The notes under the pieces: model-generated | What the model saw: the letters and a program-made list of their open reading frames with translations, nothing else | The model's database searches: none | Told to the model about the DNA's origin: nothing | NCBI RefSeq assembly: GCF_003350405.1 | Contig: NZ_QQAW01000001.1 | Location: 434,001-498,000, forward strand | From: Gluconacetobacter liquefaciens | GTDB taxonomy: Bacteria; Pseudomonadota; Alphaproteobacteria; Acetobacterales; Acetobacteraceae | Direction: 5' to 3' | Length of the DNA stretch: 64,000 nt | Program-made: the position numbers and the translations under genes | Part shown: piece by piece, positions 17,615 to 26,440 of the stretch | Layout: each line of letters starts with the position of its first letter | Numbering within the stretch: position 1 is the first letter of the stretch

Positions 17615-19258
17615 TTACAGCGACGCGATCACCTTCAGGCCCACCACGGCCGCGTCGGGGATGTGCCCCGTTTCGCCCGGGCGGATCATGTACTGGAATT
17701 CCGGCTGGATCAGCAGGCCAGGGCAGGTGTCGATGCCGTAATACGCCTCGATGACGTGGGAGTCCGTCTGCGGCCCGGTCACCTGGCTGCCCAGCGACAG
17801 GCCGGCATCCTGGGCGATGGTCTGCCCCGCCCGCTTGCGGTCGCTGACATGATACCAGGAATACAGAATACCCAGCCGGTCGGTCGTGCGCCCCGGAATC
17901 AGCCCGTTGAACGAGATGCCGCCATAGGCCTGGTCGGAAATCGACGCGACATGCGGCGTATTATGGATATAGCCGGCCATCAGGTAACCGCCGGCCATCT
18001 GGCCGGGGCCACCCTTGCGATAGATCATCTGGTCGCTTTCGAACCAGAACATATCCATCGGTGCGCTGCGTTCACGCCCCGCCTGCGCGACCAGATAGGA
18101 CGGCTTGGTCCCCAGCGCGTCCGGGTAGCGCGTGGTGTCGTGGGCGTAGCCGAGCACATAATGGCCGGGCAGCTTGTTGCGCGTCAGATAGGGTTCCCAG
18201 GTGAATTCCGCCGGCAGCATCAGCCCGGTCGCATTTTCGCTGGCCCACGCCCAGCCGCTGGGGCCGTCGGCCAGCGGCTGCACCTCGTAGGCGCCCACCT
18301 GGATGGCGGTATCGCGTGTGGGGCGGAAGCGCGCCCGCGCGCCCCAGGTCGCCTTCGGATAAACGGCGAAGCCCGGATCGACCTTCAGCGCCACCGGCGC
18401 CGAGCAGGTGACCATGAACGAACAGATCAGCGGCGAGGTCGCGAAGACGTGGGTCAGCGACATACGGCCGAAGGCGACGTCCAGGCGGTTGTTGAACGCC
18501 TTTTTCTCGGCATAGAAATCGACAAGATGCGCCACGACATGGCCCGACAGGCCATAGACCTCCATCAGGTTCACATAGTAATCGCCAACAAGATCATGCG
18601 AGATTTCGCGTCCGGCGCGGTTCATGACCAGCGTATGAACGGTCCAGCCGTCGAGCGACCGCGACATCTTTCCCAGGTCGAAATTCATCTGCAGCGTGAA
18701 TTCGTGCACGTAATCCATGCCGCGCCGGATGCCGCCATTGATGTTGCCCATGCCTTCCGCCTTGTAGGTCAGCGAGAAGGTGAAGCCTTTATCCTGCAGG
18801 CGTTTGCGAAACGGCATGATCTGCGGCACCAGATGCCCGGCGGCACCGGTCGGCACGTAATAAGGGTCCGACATGTCGGTGCGCCGCTGTGCATCCACTT
18901 CGGAAGGCAGCAGCCACGACAGGCCTTCCTGGTCGGTCAGGGCATCCAGTTCGATCGCATGGTGATGATTGCTGCGATCATAACCATTCGCGGCGTTCGT
19001 GCCAGGACCGGCCTTTTTCGCCGACACGGTGCCCTTCGGCTGGACCAGAACCCCCGGATGCGACGGATCGGTACCGCTGTCGATGCCGGTCTTCACGGTG
19101 GGGGCGATCACCGGAGTGGCGGCGTGGGCGGCGGGGAGTGTTCCGGCTTCGCCTGCCAGCCCGACAAGGGCGGCCAGCCACAATTTGCCGAGAGCCAGAC
19201 GGCGAAATGCAGGAGGGAGTGAAGTTTCGCCGTTTGTTCTGGCCGTGAAAGTTCTCAC
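17615..19258 (-). CDS. OprB-family carbohydrate-selective porin
   Basis: Outer-membrane porin of up to 547 aa. The signal peptide ends near LPAAHA-A; a low-complexity linker (GTVSAKKAGPGTN) is followed by the beta-barrel. OprB-type features: FTLQMNFDLGKMSRSLDGWTV, VHTLVMNRAGREISHDL, VVAHLVDFYAEKKAFNNRLD, and a C-terminal YYGIDTCPGLLIQPEFQYM with final strand VVGLKVIASL. Such porins move sugars and polyols across the outer membrane to periplasmic dehydrogenases. It lies back to back with the PQQ dehydrogenase gene across a long AT-rich region, so a shared substrate is plausible (inference). Confidence 0.9.
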   Translation of the reverse strand: MRTFTARTNGETSLPPAFRRLALGKLWLAALVGLAGEAGTLPAAHAATPVIAPTVKTGIDSGTDPSHPGVLVQPKGTVSAKKAGPGTNAANGYDRSNHHHAIELDALTDQEGLSWLLPSEVDAQRRTDMSDPYYVPTGAAGHLVPQIMPFRKRLQDKGFTFSLTYKAEGMGNINGGIRRGMDYVHEFTLQMNFDLGKMSRSLDGWTVHTLVMNRAGREISHDLVGDYYVNLMEVYGLSGHVVAHLVDFYAEKKAFNNRLDVAFGRMSLTHVFATSPLICSFMVTCSAPVALKVDPGFAVYPKATWGARARFRPTRDTAIQVGAYEVQPLADGPSGWAWASENATGLMLPAEFTWEPYLTRNKLPGHYVLGYAHDTTRYPDALGTKPSYLVAQAGRERSAPMDMFWFESDQMIYRKGGPGQMAGGYLMAGYIHNTPHVASISDQAYGGISFNGLIPGRTTDRLGILYSWYHVSDRKRAGQTIAQDAGLSLGSQVTGPQTDSHVIEAYYGIDTCPGLLIQPEFQYMIRPGETGHIPDAAVVGLKVIASL

Positions 19259-20225
19259 AACGACGGGGCTCCATTTTTGTTATATAGTTATTAACGACGA
19301 CAAAAACACTACAATTCCTCTTTTTTCAAGAGGAGGGGGCGCCCATTAATGGCGGGGTTCTTGTTATTACATGAGGTGATCGATATCGGCGGGATAATGA
19401 CGGCATCCTGCGGTCGATGACTGCGGGACAGGCCGAAATATCCGCAGGATCACGGTTTTTCAGCGAAAGGGAGGGGCGTGCGCAGTCCGGTCGGGTCGGT
19501 CGGAAGACGAAACGCCGTCATTGCGGGGAATGACGTATGGAGCGTTTGTTCCGCGCAATATAAATTAAATTTTATCCATGTTTTGCAACCAAAAATAAAC
19601 TGGAAGTCATTTTTTATCTTCTCATACCAGATCGGGTTCTTAACCCGTCCTGGGCGCGCCGTATCGGCATGAGAAGACGAAAATTGCTCCAGTAACACAA
19701 AGGGTTCGTTTTTCCTGACCTGAAAAACAGATCAATCTGAGGACGGTGTAAAATACTTAAACCGTCATTGATCGATACCCAATTGGTATTAAAACTCTCC
19801 GGCGTGCGGACGGCGCCAGTGTGTTGAGCGGCGAAATCTAAAAAAATAATTATAAAACAGGTAGATGCTATATAAGCTCTTGCGTTTGAATACGGAGGAA
19901 TGCCCGCGGATGCCCTTCCGGACGACGATATTCCTGTTCATCACAAGCCTGTGACCGACGCTGCGCACTGTCTCTCTCGCGGTCTCGTCGGCGATGAGGC
20001 AACGCGGCAGTCGGAAGAAAAGCTAAACAGGTATTGATTAAAAAATATTAATCAAAATCGTGGCAAAGTTTGCTTTCACGTTATGGAAAGCCCGGGGGAA
20101 GAGGCGTAAGCATCCCAAAGTTTATCGGGCGACGGATTCAGGCATGCGCATGCTTCTGACCCCGGTCCGGCTTGGCCCGAACGCGCCACGTGTGACAGCG
20201 AAGCCTCCAACCTTGGAACGGTAGA
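19259..20225. other. 967-bp AT-rich divergent intergenic region
   Basis: Separates the minus-strand porin from the plus-strand PQQ dehydrogenase. Markedly AT-rich patches lie at about 19270-19320, 19550-19620, 19720-19880 and 20030-20060. Short open frames here (for example 19450-19698) have no protein-like character. It presumably holds two divergent promoters and long leaders. A 22-bp palindromic element at 20034-20055 is listed separately. Confidence 0.6.
20034..20055. promoter_or_regulatory. palindromic operator candidate upstream of the PQQ dehydrogenase
   Basis: Perfect inverted repeat ttgattaa-N6-ttaatcaa, about 170 bp before the dehydrogenase start, in a GC-rich genome where such an AT palindrome is unlikely by chance. 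Candidate binding site for a regulator of the dehydrogenase. It is not followed by a T-run and is far from any stop codon. Confidence 0.4.
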
Positions 20226-22655
20226 ATGGATAATACAGCGAATCATCGATCTAGGATCAGTGACGGATGCCGGATTGCATTCGTCCTGATCAGCCTGGCC
20301 GTCGGGCTGGCCCTTGTCGCCGGCGGGTTCCAGCTCGTCACGCTTGGCGGCTCGTTCTATTATTTTCTGGCCGGTGTCGCCTATGTGGCGCTGGGTGCGC
20401 TCTTCCTCGTCAAGGGGCGGGCGTCCTGGGCTCTTTCTCTTTCGGTCGCGATTTTCGTCGCAACGGTCCTCTGGGCGCTTTATGACGCGCCGCAGTTCGC
20501 CTTCTGGCCGCTGCTGCCGCGCCTGATGGTGCCGGCCATCATTTTCATGCTCAGCCTGCTGGTCACGGCGACCCTACCGTCCATGCCGTCTTCCACGCGG
20601 CAGATCAGCGCCGGCGGTGGCGTGGCGCTGCTGCTCGGCGTGGTCGTGACCCTGGTCGAGATGTTCTCGCCCCATGGCGGCATCCAGGGCGAGGCGCTGG
20701 ACAAGGCACGCGTGGCCTCCGCCGTGCCGCCCCAGCCCGATGACTGGCAGTTCTATGGGCGCAATGTCGGTGGCACGCGCTATGTGCCCTATACGCAGAT
20801 CACCCCGCACAACGTCACCGACCTGAAGGTGGCCTGGGTGTATCACACCGGCCGGCGCACCAAGGGCCCCGGCGCGGGCGTTGATGAGAACACGCCGGCA
20901 CAGATCGGCTCGGTTCTGTATTCCTGCACCCCGGAAAACGTGATTTCCGCGATCGACGCCGACAGCGGCAAGCAGATCTGGCGGTTCGACCCGCACGCCC
21001 ACACTGCCGAGCACGTCTCGTGCCGTGGCGTCGGCTACTACGACATCACCAAGGATGACAGCCTGACCGACGAGGACAAGCAGGCCGCGGCGGACCAGCC
21101 TTGCCAGCAGCGTATCCTGGTCTCCGCCGTCGATGCCCGCCTGTTCGCGCTGGACGCCCATACCGGCCAGCTCTGCACGGGCTTCGGCGAGGGCGGCTAT
21201 GTCGACGTCAAGAAGAACATGGGCCCGACGGAAAACAGCAAGCGCTATCATCCGACGGCGCTGCCGGTCGTCATGGGCCATCTGGCCGTGATCGGCGGCT
21301 GGGTGCGTGACATCGTGCATGGCGAGCCCTCGGGCGTGGTCCGGGCCTATGACACCCGCACCGGTGCCCTGGTCTGGGCGTGGGACGTCGGCGATCCCGA
21401 CAGCCCGGTTCCGCCCGATGCCGACAAGCAGTTCACGCTGGAAACGCCGAATGTCTGGGCCGTCCCGACCTACGACAAGGCGCTGAACCAGGTCTATCTG
21501 CCCACCGGCAACGGTCCGCCCGACTATTGGGGTGGTGACCGCGACGCGGTGAAGAACAAGTTCGGCGCGGCCGTCGTCGCCGTCGACGCCACGACCGGCA
21601 AGACCAAGTGGGTGCGTCAGCTGATCCATCACGATGTGTGGGATTTCGACCTGCCGTCGCAGCCGGTGATGTATGATGTGACCAACGCGAAGGGCGAGAA
21701 GATCCCGTCGCTGATCCAGACCACCAAGACCGGCCATATCTTCGTCATCGACCGTCGCACCGGCGAGTTCGTGACGCCGGTTGAAGAGCGCGCCGTCCCG
21801 ACCACGCCGGCCGCGCAGGGCGAGCATCTGTCGCCGACGCAGCCGTTCTCGGTCGGCATGCCCACCATCGGCGCCGATCCGCTGTCCGAGCAGTCGATGT
21901 GGGGTGTCAGCACCTTCGATCAGCTCTATTGCCGCATCATGTTCAAGAACTCGGTTTACGAGGGCCCCTTCACGCCGCCTGGCGAGAAGCCCTACATCGA
22001 GTGGCCCAGCCTGCTGGGTGGCATGAACTGGGGTGGCATCTCGATCGACGAGGCGAACGACATCATGTTCGTCAACGACATGCGCATGCCGCTGCGGATG
22101 ATGCTGGTGAATCATGAAGACGCCAAGCATTACAAGATCTCGACCGACGAGGTTCCGGGCTTCATGGGCACGCTGCGTCCCCAGGTTGCCGGCCCCTATT
22201 CGGGCGTGCGGATCGACATCCTCCAGTCGCCGCTCCAGGTGCCGTGCAACACGCCGCCTTTCGGCACCATGAGCGCCATCGACCTGCGCACCAAGAAGCT
22301 GCTGTGGCAGGTGCCGATGGGAACGGCCGAGCAGCTTGGCCCGATGGGGATCAAGAGCCACCTGCCGATGCCGATGGGCATGCCCACCCTGGGCGGCCCG
22401 ACGACGACGGCCTCGGGCCTGCTCTTCTTCGCCGGCACGCAGGACTACTATCTGCGTGCGCTGGACAGCATGACCGGCAAGGAACTGTGGAAGGCTCCGC
22501 TGCCCGCCGGTGCGGTCGCGGCTCCGCTGATCTACAAGTCCCCCAAGACGGGCAAGGAATATGTCGTGATCTCCGTCGGCGGTGCCAGCCACTCGCCTGA
22601 CGTGGCCGACGACGTAATCGCCTACGCCCTCCCCGAAGGGACGACGGCCCAGTAA
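20226..22655 (+). CDS. membrane-bound PQQ-dependent dehydrogenase, glucose/quinate/shikimate family
   Basis: 809 aa, the size and architecture of membrane glucose dehydrogenase (Gcd): about five N-terminal TM helices (residues 12-143), then an eight-bladed PQQ propeller in the periplasm. Seen: DDWQFYGRNVGGTRYVPY, HVSCRGVGYYD, HHDVWDFDLPSQPVMYD, FVIDRRTGEFVTP, MNWGGISIDEANDI, ending VVISVGGASHSPDVADDVIAYALP. It oxidises a sugar or cyclic polyol and passes electrons to ubiquinone. Odd: where E. coli Gcd has GGHGSFG near the C-terminus (with a substrate-related His), this protein has GGASHSP, so glucose specificity should not be assumed; quinate or shikimate is possible. Confidence 0.88.
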   Translation: MDNTANHRSRISDGCRIAFVLISLAVGLALVAGGFQLVTLGGSFYYFLAGVAYVALGALFLVKGRASWALSLSVAIFVATVLWALYDAPQFAFWPLLPRLMVPAIIFMLSLLVTATLPSMPSSTRQISAGGGVALLLGVVVTLVEMFSPHGGIQGEALDKARVASAVPPQPDDWQFYGRNVGGTRYVPYTQITPHNVTDLKVAWVYHTGRRTKGPGAGVDENTPAQIGSVLYSCTPENVISAIDADSGKQIWRFDPHAHTAEHVSCRGVGYYDITKDDSLTDEDKQAAADQPCQQRILVSAVDARLFALDAHTGQLCTGFGEGGYVDVKKNMGPTENSKRYHPTALPVVMGHLAVIGGWVRDIVHGEPSGVVRAYDTRTGALVWAWDVGDPDSPVPPDADKQFTLETPNVWAVPTYDKALNQVYLPTGNGPPDYWGGDRDAVKNKFGAAVVAVDATTGKTKWVRQLIHHDVWDFDLPSQPVMYDVTNAKGEKIPSLIQTTKTGHIFVIDRRTGEFVTPVEERAVPTTPAAQGEHLSPTQPFSVGMPTIGADPLSEQSMWGVSTFDQLYCRIMFKNSVYEGPFTPPGEKPYIEWPSLLGGMNWGGISIDEANDIMFVNDMRMPLRMMLVNHEDAKHYKISTDEVPGFMGTLRPQVAGPYSGVRIDILQSPLQVPCNTPPFGTMSAIDLRTKKLLWQVPMGTAEQLGPMGIKSHLPMPMGMPTLGGPTTTASGLLFFAGTQDYYLRALDSMTGKELWKAPLPAGAVAAPLIYKSPKTGKEYVVISVGGASHSPDVADDVIAYALPEGTTAQ

Positions 22656-22696
22656 AGACGCGACCCGTCGCGCCAGCTACTGGCACTTCTACGACG

Positions 22697-22726
22697 CCCC
22701 CGCCGTTCCGACGGCGGGGGTTTTTT
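22697..22726 (+). terminator. intrinsic terminator of the PQQ dehydrogenase gene
   Basis: 10-bp stem cccccgccgt/acggcggggg (22697-22706, 22711-22720) with a 4-nt loop and a T6 run. It overlaps the end of the convergent LysR gene (stop at 22725). Confidence 0.92.
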
Positions 22727-23678
22727 ATGATGCGCGAGGCTTCGGTGCGCGCACCGTTCCCTGCCGGGTTATGCCTGATATGGATGCGATTCCGCTCGCA
22801 AGAAAATCGGCGCACAGCCGTATGCGGGCGATGCCGGACCGCTCCGGCGCGATCAGCATGCTCAGTGGCGATGCCGCAAGTGCGTAATCAGGCAGAATGA
22901 CTTCCAGCCGTCCGTCGGTCAGGCAGTCTTCCACCAGCCAGCGATGGGCGGGGCCGAAGCCCCGTCCAGCCAAAAATGCTTCCCGCGCCGCCAGGCCATG
23001 GTCGACGGTCAGCCGTTCCCGGAAAGCAACGGTGTGGTGCGTGCCGTCGGGGGCATGCAGATGCAGCCGCTCCGACCCCTGCACCCGCGACATTCTCACG
23101 CCTTCCAGGCCCGCGAGATCCTGCGGGTGGCGCGGCCTGCCATTGGTTTTCAGCCACGCCGGAGACGCGACCAGCAGGCGGTGACTTTCTCCCAGCGGGC
23201 GCAGTTTCATCGAACTGTCGTTCAGCGGCCCAAGGCGAATGGCGATATCCACGCCCTCGCGCACAAGGTCGATACGCTCGTCCGTCAGGCCGAATTCGAT
23301 CCGGATAGCAGGGTACCGGTCCTGAAAGGCATGGACCAGCCTGCCGACATGCAACGTACCAAGCGCCCCGGTGCAGGAAATCCGGACCGTGCCGGAAACC
23401 GCCTGCCTGGTCTCTCGCATTTCCTGGCTGGCCTGTTCGACCAGTCCCAGGATACGCAGGCAGTGGGCGTAATAGCGCGCGCCTTCGTCGGTCAGCGTCA
23501 CCCGGCGCGTGGTGCGGGTAAACAACGGTACGCCGAGCGCATTTTCCAGTTCGTGCAGATGGCGCGTGACGGTCGACTGGCCGATTCCGAAATCACGCGC
23601 AACGGCCGTCAGGCTTCTTCGTTCGGCAATGCGTACGAAGGTTCGCATGCGGTCGAGGGTAATGTCAGATTGTTCCAT
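22725..23678 (-). CDS. LysR-family transcriptional regulator
   Basis: 317 aa. N-terminal winged HTH (MRTFVRIAERRSLTAVARDF, then STVTRHLHELENALGVPLF and TRRVTLTDEGARYY), then a periplasmic-binding-protein-like effector domain (GTVRISCTGALGTLHVGRLV). It is transcribed divergently from a flavodoxin-fold quinone reductase gene only 98 bp away, the classical arrangement for LysR control of the neighbour. The effector is unknown; a quinone or electrophile is a guess. Confidence 0.92.
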   Translation of the reverse strand: MEQSDITLDRMRTFVRIAERRSLTAVARDFGIGQSTVTRHLHELENALGVPLFTRTTRRVTLTDEGARYYAHCLRILGLVEQASQEMRETRQAVSGTVRISCTGALGTLHVGRLVHAFQDRYPAIRIEFGLTDERIDLVREGVDIAIRLGPLNDSSMKLRPLGESHRLLVASPAWLKTNGRPRHPQDLAGLEGVRMSRVQGSERLHLHAPDGTHHTVAFRERLTVDHGLAAREAFLAGRGFGPAHRWLVEDCLTDGRLEVILPDYALAASPLSMLIAPERSGIARIRLCADFLASGIASISGITRQGTVRAPKPRAS

Positions 23679-23776
23679 TATCCGGCATAGTCCTATCTGG
23701 ACACGATCTATAGAGGAACAATGGAGGGCTGCCTATCATGGCCGGGCGTCTCCCTCCTTTCCGATCGCAATGGAAA

Positions 23777-24562
23777 ATGCCTATGAATGTCCTTATCGTC
23801 TTTGCTCACCCTGAGCGGCAGTCGCTGAACGGCGCCCTGCTCGACTGCGCCATCGGCGCGCTCGAAGAGCAGGGCCATACAGTAAGGGTTTCGGACCTCT
23901 ATGCCATGCGGTGGAAAGCCGCTGCCGATCGTGCGGATTTTCCCGATCTTGCGGAAGGAGAGCGGCTCCGGGTCGCCTCCGCCTCGGCGCAGGCCTTCGC
24001 CGCGCATGACCTGACGGACGATGTCAGGGCCGAACAGGAGAAGCTGCTCTGGGCCGATACCGTGATCCTGCAGTTTCCCCTGTGGTGGTTCACCATGCCC
24101 GCGATCCTCAAGGGCTGGGTAGATCGTGTCTATGCCTGCGGTTTCGCATACGGCGTTGGCGAGCACAGCGACAGGCGTTGGGGCGATCGCTACGGCGAGG
24201 GCGTCATGGCCGGCAAACGGGCCATGCTCGTCGTCACCACCGGTGGCTGGGCGGAACATTATTCGCCCAGGGGGATCAACGGCCCGATCGACGACCTGCT
24301 GTTTCCGATCAATCACGGTATCCTGTTCTATCCCGGCTTTACCGTGTTGCCGCCTTTCGTGGCCTATCGCGTCGACCGGCTGGACGATCGGGCATTCGCT
24401 ACCGTGGCGGCGGCGCTTCGCACGCGGATGCAGGCACTGGGCACCATCGCCCCGATCGCCTATCGGCGGCAGAATGATGGCGATTACCGGATTCCGGCCA
24501 TGGAACTGAAACCCGGCCTGGAAAAGCCAGGTGCGACCGGCTTCGCGCTGCATGTGGACTGA
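23777..24562 (+). CDS. NAD(P)H dehydrogenase (quinone), flavodoxin-like fold
   Basis: 261 aa from ATG 23777 (MPMNVLIVFAHPERQSLNG). Family of NQO1/KefF/MdaB flavoproteins that reduce quinones by two electrons using NAD(P)H and FAD or FMN. Seen: the N-terminal phosphate-binding AHPERQSLNGAL, ILQFPLWWFTMPAILKGWVD (flavin-binding loop) and VVTTGGWAEHYSPRG (second flavin loop). The frame also has an ATG at 23738, but homology begins at NVLIVFAHP. Divergent from the LysR gene. Confidence 0.9.
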   Translation: MPMNVLIVFAHPERQSLNGALLDCAIGALEEQGHTVRVSDLYAMRWKAAADRADFPDLAEGERLRVASASAQAFAAHDLTDDVRAEQEKLLWADTVILQFPLWWFTMPAILKGWVDRVYACGFAYGVGEHSDRRWGDRYGEGVMAGKRAMLVVTTGGWAEHYSPRGINGPIDDLLFPINHGILFYPGFTVLPPFVAYRVDRLDDRAFATVAAALRTRMQALGTIAPIAYRRQNDGDYRIPAMELKPGLEKPGATGFALHVD

Positions 24563-24641
24563 AAACGCCCTCTCCGGAAGGCGCACTCGGCCCGCCCTCC
24601 GATGACGGGGCAGGCGGGCAGGGCGCCCGCCGGGTGATGGA

Positions 24642-25604
24642 TCAGTACAGGTCGATGCGCCCTGGCGTCTCGACATAATCGGCGTGCAGCACCTGTTTGG
24701 CCATGCGTGCGAACGCCGCCGGATCATGAAGAGCGAAAACGCCCACCAGGGAACGGGCCGCCAATGCGTCGCCGTGGACGAACAGCTTGCGCCCGTTATA
24801 CCGGTTGAAGAGCGCGGTGGCCTCGCCCAGAGTTTCGGTCTGGAATTCGACCATGCCGCGCGTCCAGGCGGTCTGGCGTGCGAGGTCGTCGGCCGACAGC
24901 AGATCGACAATCGGCGTACTGTCCCCTTTCTGCCGGAGCAGGCTGCCAGGGCCCAGCGCGATGGCCTGCCCTCGGCCGCTCATGGTGGCGTTCACCGTTC
25001 CGGCCAAGATCAGGGCCTCCGTCATATCTCGCGTACGGGACAGGATGAGCGAGGCGGTCCGGAGCGAAAGCCGGACGTCCCCGGCGGAGAGAACACAAGC
25101 GCCATTGCCGCCTTGGACCCAGGCCCGGCCGAAGACCATGCGCATGCCCCTGCCGGCGACGAGTGCCTCCGAATTGCAATCCAGGCAGACCGACCCGCTC
25201 TCCAGTGGAAAAGGTGCCGAAATTTCTGCACCCGTGCGCAGGAACCGTACCGTGCCATGCGATGTGGACGGCGCGAGCAACATGGCGCAGGCGGCGGACG
25301 CGGCCACGCCCAGTATGTCGCGCCGTCCGTGCCAGCGCATCGTTGCTGGCCCTTCGACATGCGACGGATGGGCGGGTGCATGGAGTGCGCGGCTACGGTC
25401 CAGCGTGGACCAGATGGCGCGTGCGCGGATCAGGGCGCCGCGATGGCGGGGGTCGGCGGCCAGCCAGCTCGCCAGCGCACGCTCTTCGCGCGCGTCCAGT
25501 TCGCCGTCTTCCATGCGGATCGCCCATCGGGCGGCAATGTCTTCAGTTTCGCCCGAAGCGGGAATGTTTTTTCGGTTTGCGGCTCTCGCGCGAAGGAATG
25601 TCAT
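24642..25604 (-). CDS. FecR-family anti-sigma/sigma-regulator protein
   Basis: 320 aa inner-membrane regulator. The N-terminal cytoplasmic part (AARWAIRMEDGELDAREERA; SWLAADPRHRGALIRAR) is the anti-sigma DUF4880-type domain. A short hydrophobic segment near 98-115 follows, then the periplasmic FecR domain and the C-terminal segment AWTRGMVEFQTETLGEATAL that contacts the receptor's signalling domain. Start 25604 has AGGA upstream and overlaps the sigma gene end by 62 nt. It would relay the state of the TonB-dependent receptor encoded divergently. Confidence 0.93.
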   Translation of the reverse strand: MTFLRARAANRKNIPASGETEDIAARWAIRMEDGELDAREERALASWLAADPRHRGALIRARAIWSTLDRSRALHAPAHPSHVEGPATMRWHGRRDILGVAASAACAMLLAPSTSHGTVRFLRTGAEISAPFPLESGSVCLDCNSEALVAGRGMRMVFGRAWVQGGNGACVLSAGDVRLSLRTASLILSRTRDMTEALILAGTVNATMSGRGQAIALGPGSLLRQKGDSTPIVDLLSADDLARQTAWTRGMVEFQTETLGEATALFNRYNGRKLFVHGDALAARSLVGVFALHDPAAFARMAKQVLHADYVETPGRIDLY

Positions 25605-26118
25605 GCTGATCCTGCCCCTTCATAATGAAGGTTCGGCCCAGCAGCACGAGGGCGCGCGCGAGCTGTTTTTCAACCACATTTTCCGTAAGGCCCAGGCGGT
25701 CGGAAACCTGTCTGCGAGAAAGCCCTTCGATCTTGCGCAGGATGAATACATGTCGGCACCGTGTCGGCAAACGTTGAACCATGTTGTCCAGTCTGCGAAG
25801 TTCCTGTCTTGCATCGATAACATCGTCAGTAGCCGGTCCATCGTCGATAATCGTTGAGTCAGCAAAATCCGCCAGTGAGTCAATGGGAACGATCCGCGCC
25901 CGTCGATAATGCTCCAGCACAATGTTGCGAGCGACGGTAAAGAAATAGGCCCGCGGCTGGCGCACCGTGCTGATATCTCTTTCGAGAAGGCGCATGTAGC
26001 TTTCCTGCACGATATCGTCCACCTCGATGCCGGAAAACCGTTTCAGCCAGACGCGAAGATCTGCCTCGTGCGGCAGGATATGCCGTGCCACCCACTCTAT
26101 CTGCGCTTTGTCGGTCAT
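25543..26118 (-). CDS. ECF sigma factor, FecI type
   Basis: 191 aa. Region 2: DDIVQESYMRLL and RAYFFTVARNIVLEHYRRAR. Region 4: LPTRCRHVFILRKIEGLSRR followed by the HTH VSDRLGLTENVVEKQLARAL. It directs RNA polymerase to the receptor operon when released or activated by FecR. The C-terminus is a basic tail (RESRKPKKHSRFGRN) encoded in the overlap with fecR. Divergent from the TonB receptor across 322 bp. Confidence 0.95.
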   Translation of the reverse strand: MTDKAQIEWVARHILPHEADLRVWLKRFSGIEVDDIVQESYMRLLERDISTVRQPRAYFFTVARNIVLEHYRRARIVPIDSLADFADSTIIDDGPATDDVIDARQELRRLDNMVQRLPTRCRHVFILRKIEGLSRRQVSDRLGLTENVVEKQLARALVLLGRTFIMKGQDQHDIPSRESRKPKKHSRFGRN

Positions 26119-26440
26119 ATCGCAAGTCTGGAACAGCCCTTGTTGCGGGTGTCGTTATCAGCTTTCGCAACCGGCCCGGTCATGAAGAATTTATTACGGT
26201 GCGCGGCATGATCCTGTCGGGCATCCATGTGGTTGCACGGAAGAGGGCGCCCATCCTCCTTCAAGGTATCAGGGAAAAGCCGTGATCGAATGGGGAGGAA
26301 TTCGCATTAACCAAATGCAATTGAATGAAAAATCATCTCCATGCCATCTGTCGTAAAATCTTAACAAAATCAAACCGGCACAATGAAGGGCGCCCGGCCG
26401 TCGTCTTGGTAACCGTCCCCTTCGTCCCCCAGGTGCTGCC
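26119..26440. other. divergent control region between sigma factor and TonB receptor genes
   Basis: 322 bp with no credible gene. It is more AT-rich than its surroundings (26290-26375). It should contain the sigma gene promoter on the minus strand and the sigma-dependent promoter of the receptor on the plus strand. I could not fix -35/-10 elements with confidence, and saw no clear Fur box. Confidence 0.5.

Noticed and set aside
19450-19698. 82-codon open frame in the AT-rich region
   Set aside because: No ribosome-binding site, no protein-like composition, and it spans a probable promoter region.
20574-22592. 672-codon open frame on the minus strand
   Set aside because: Fully antisense to the PQQ dehydrogenase gene, with low-complexity His/Arg/Gly composition and no family resemblance.
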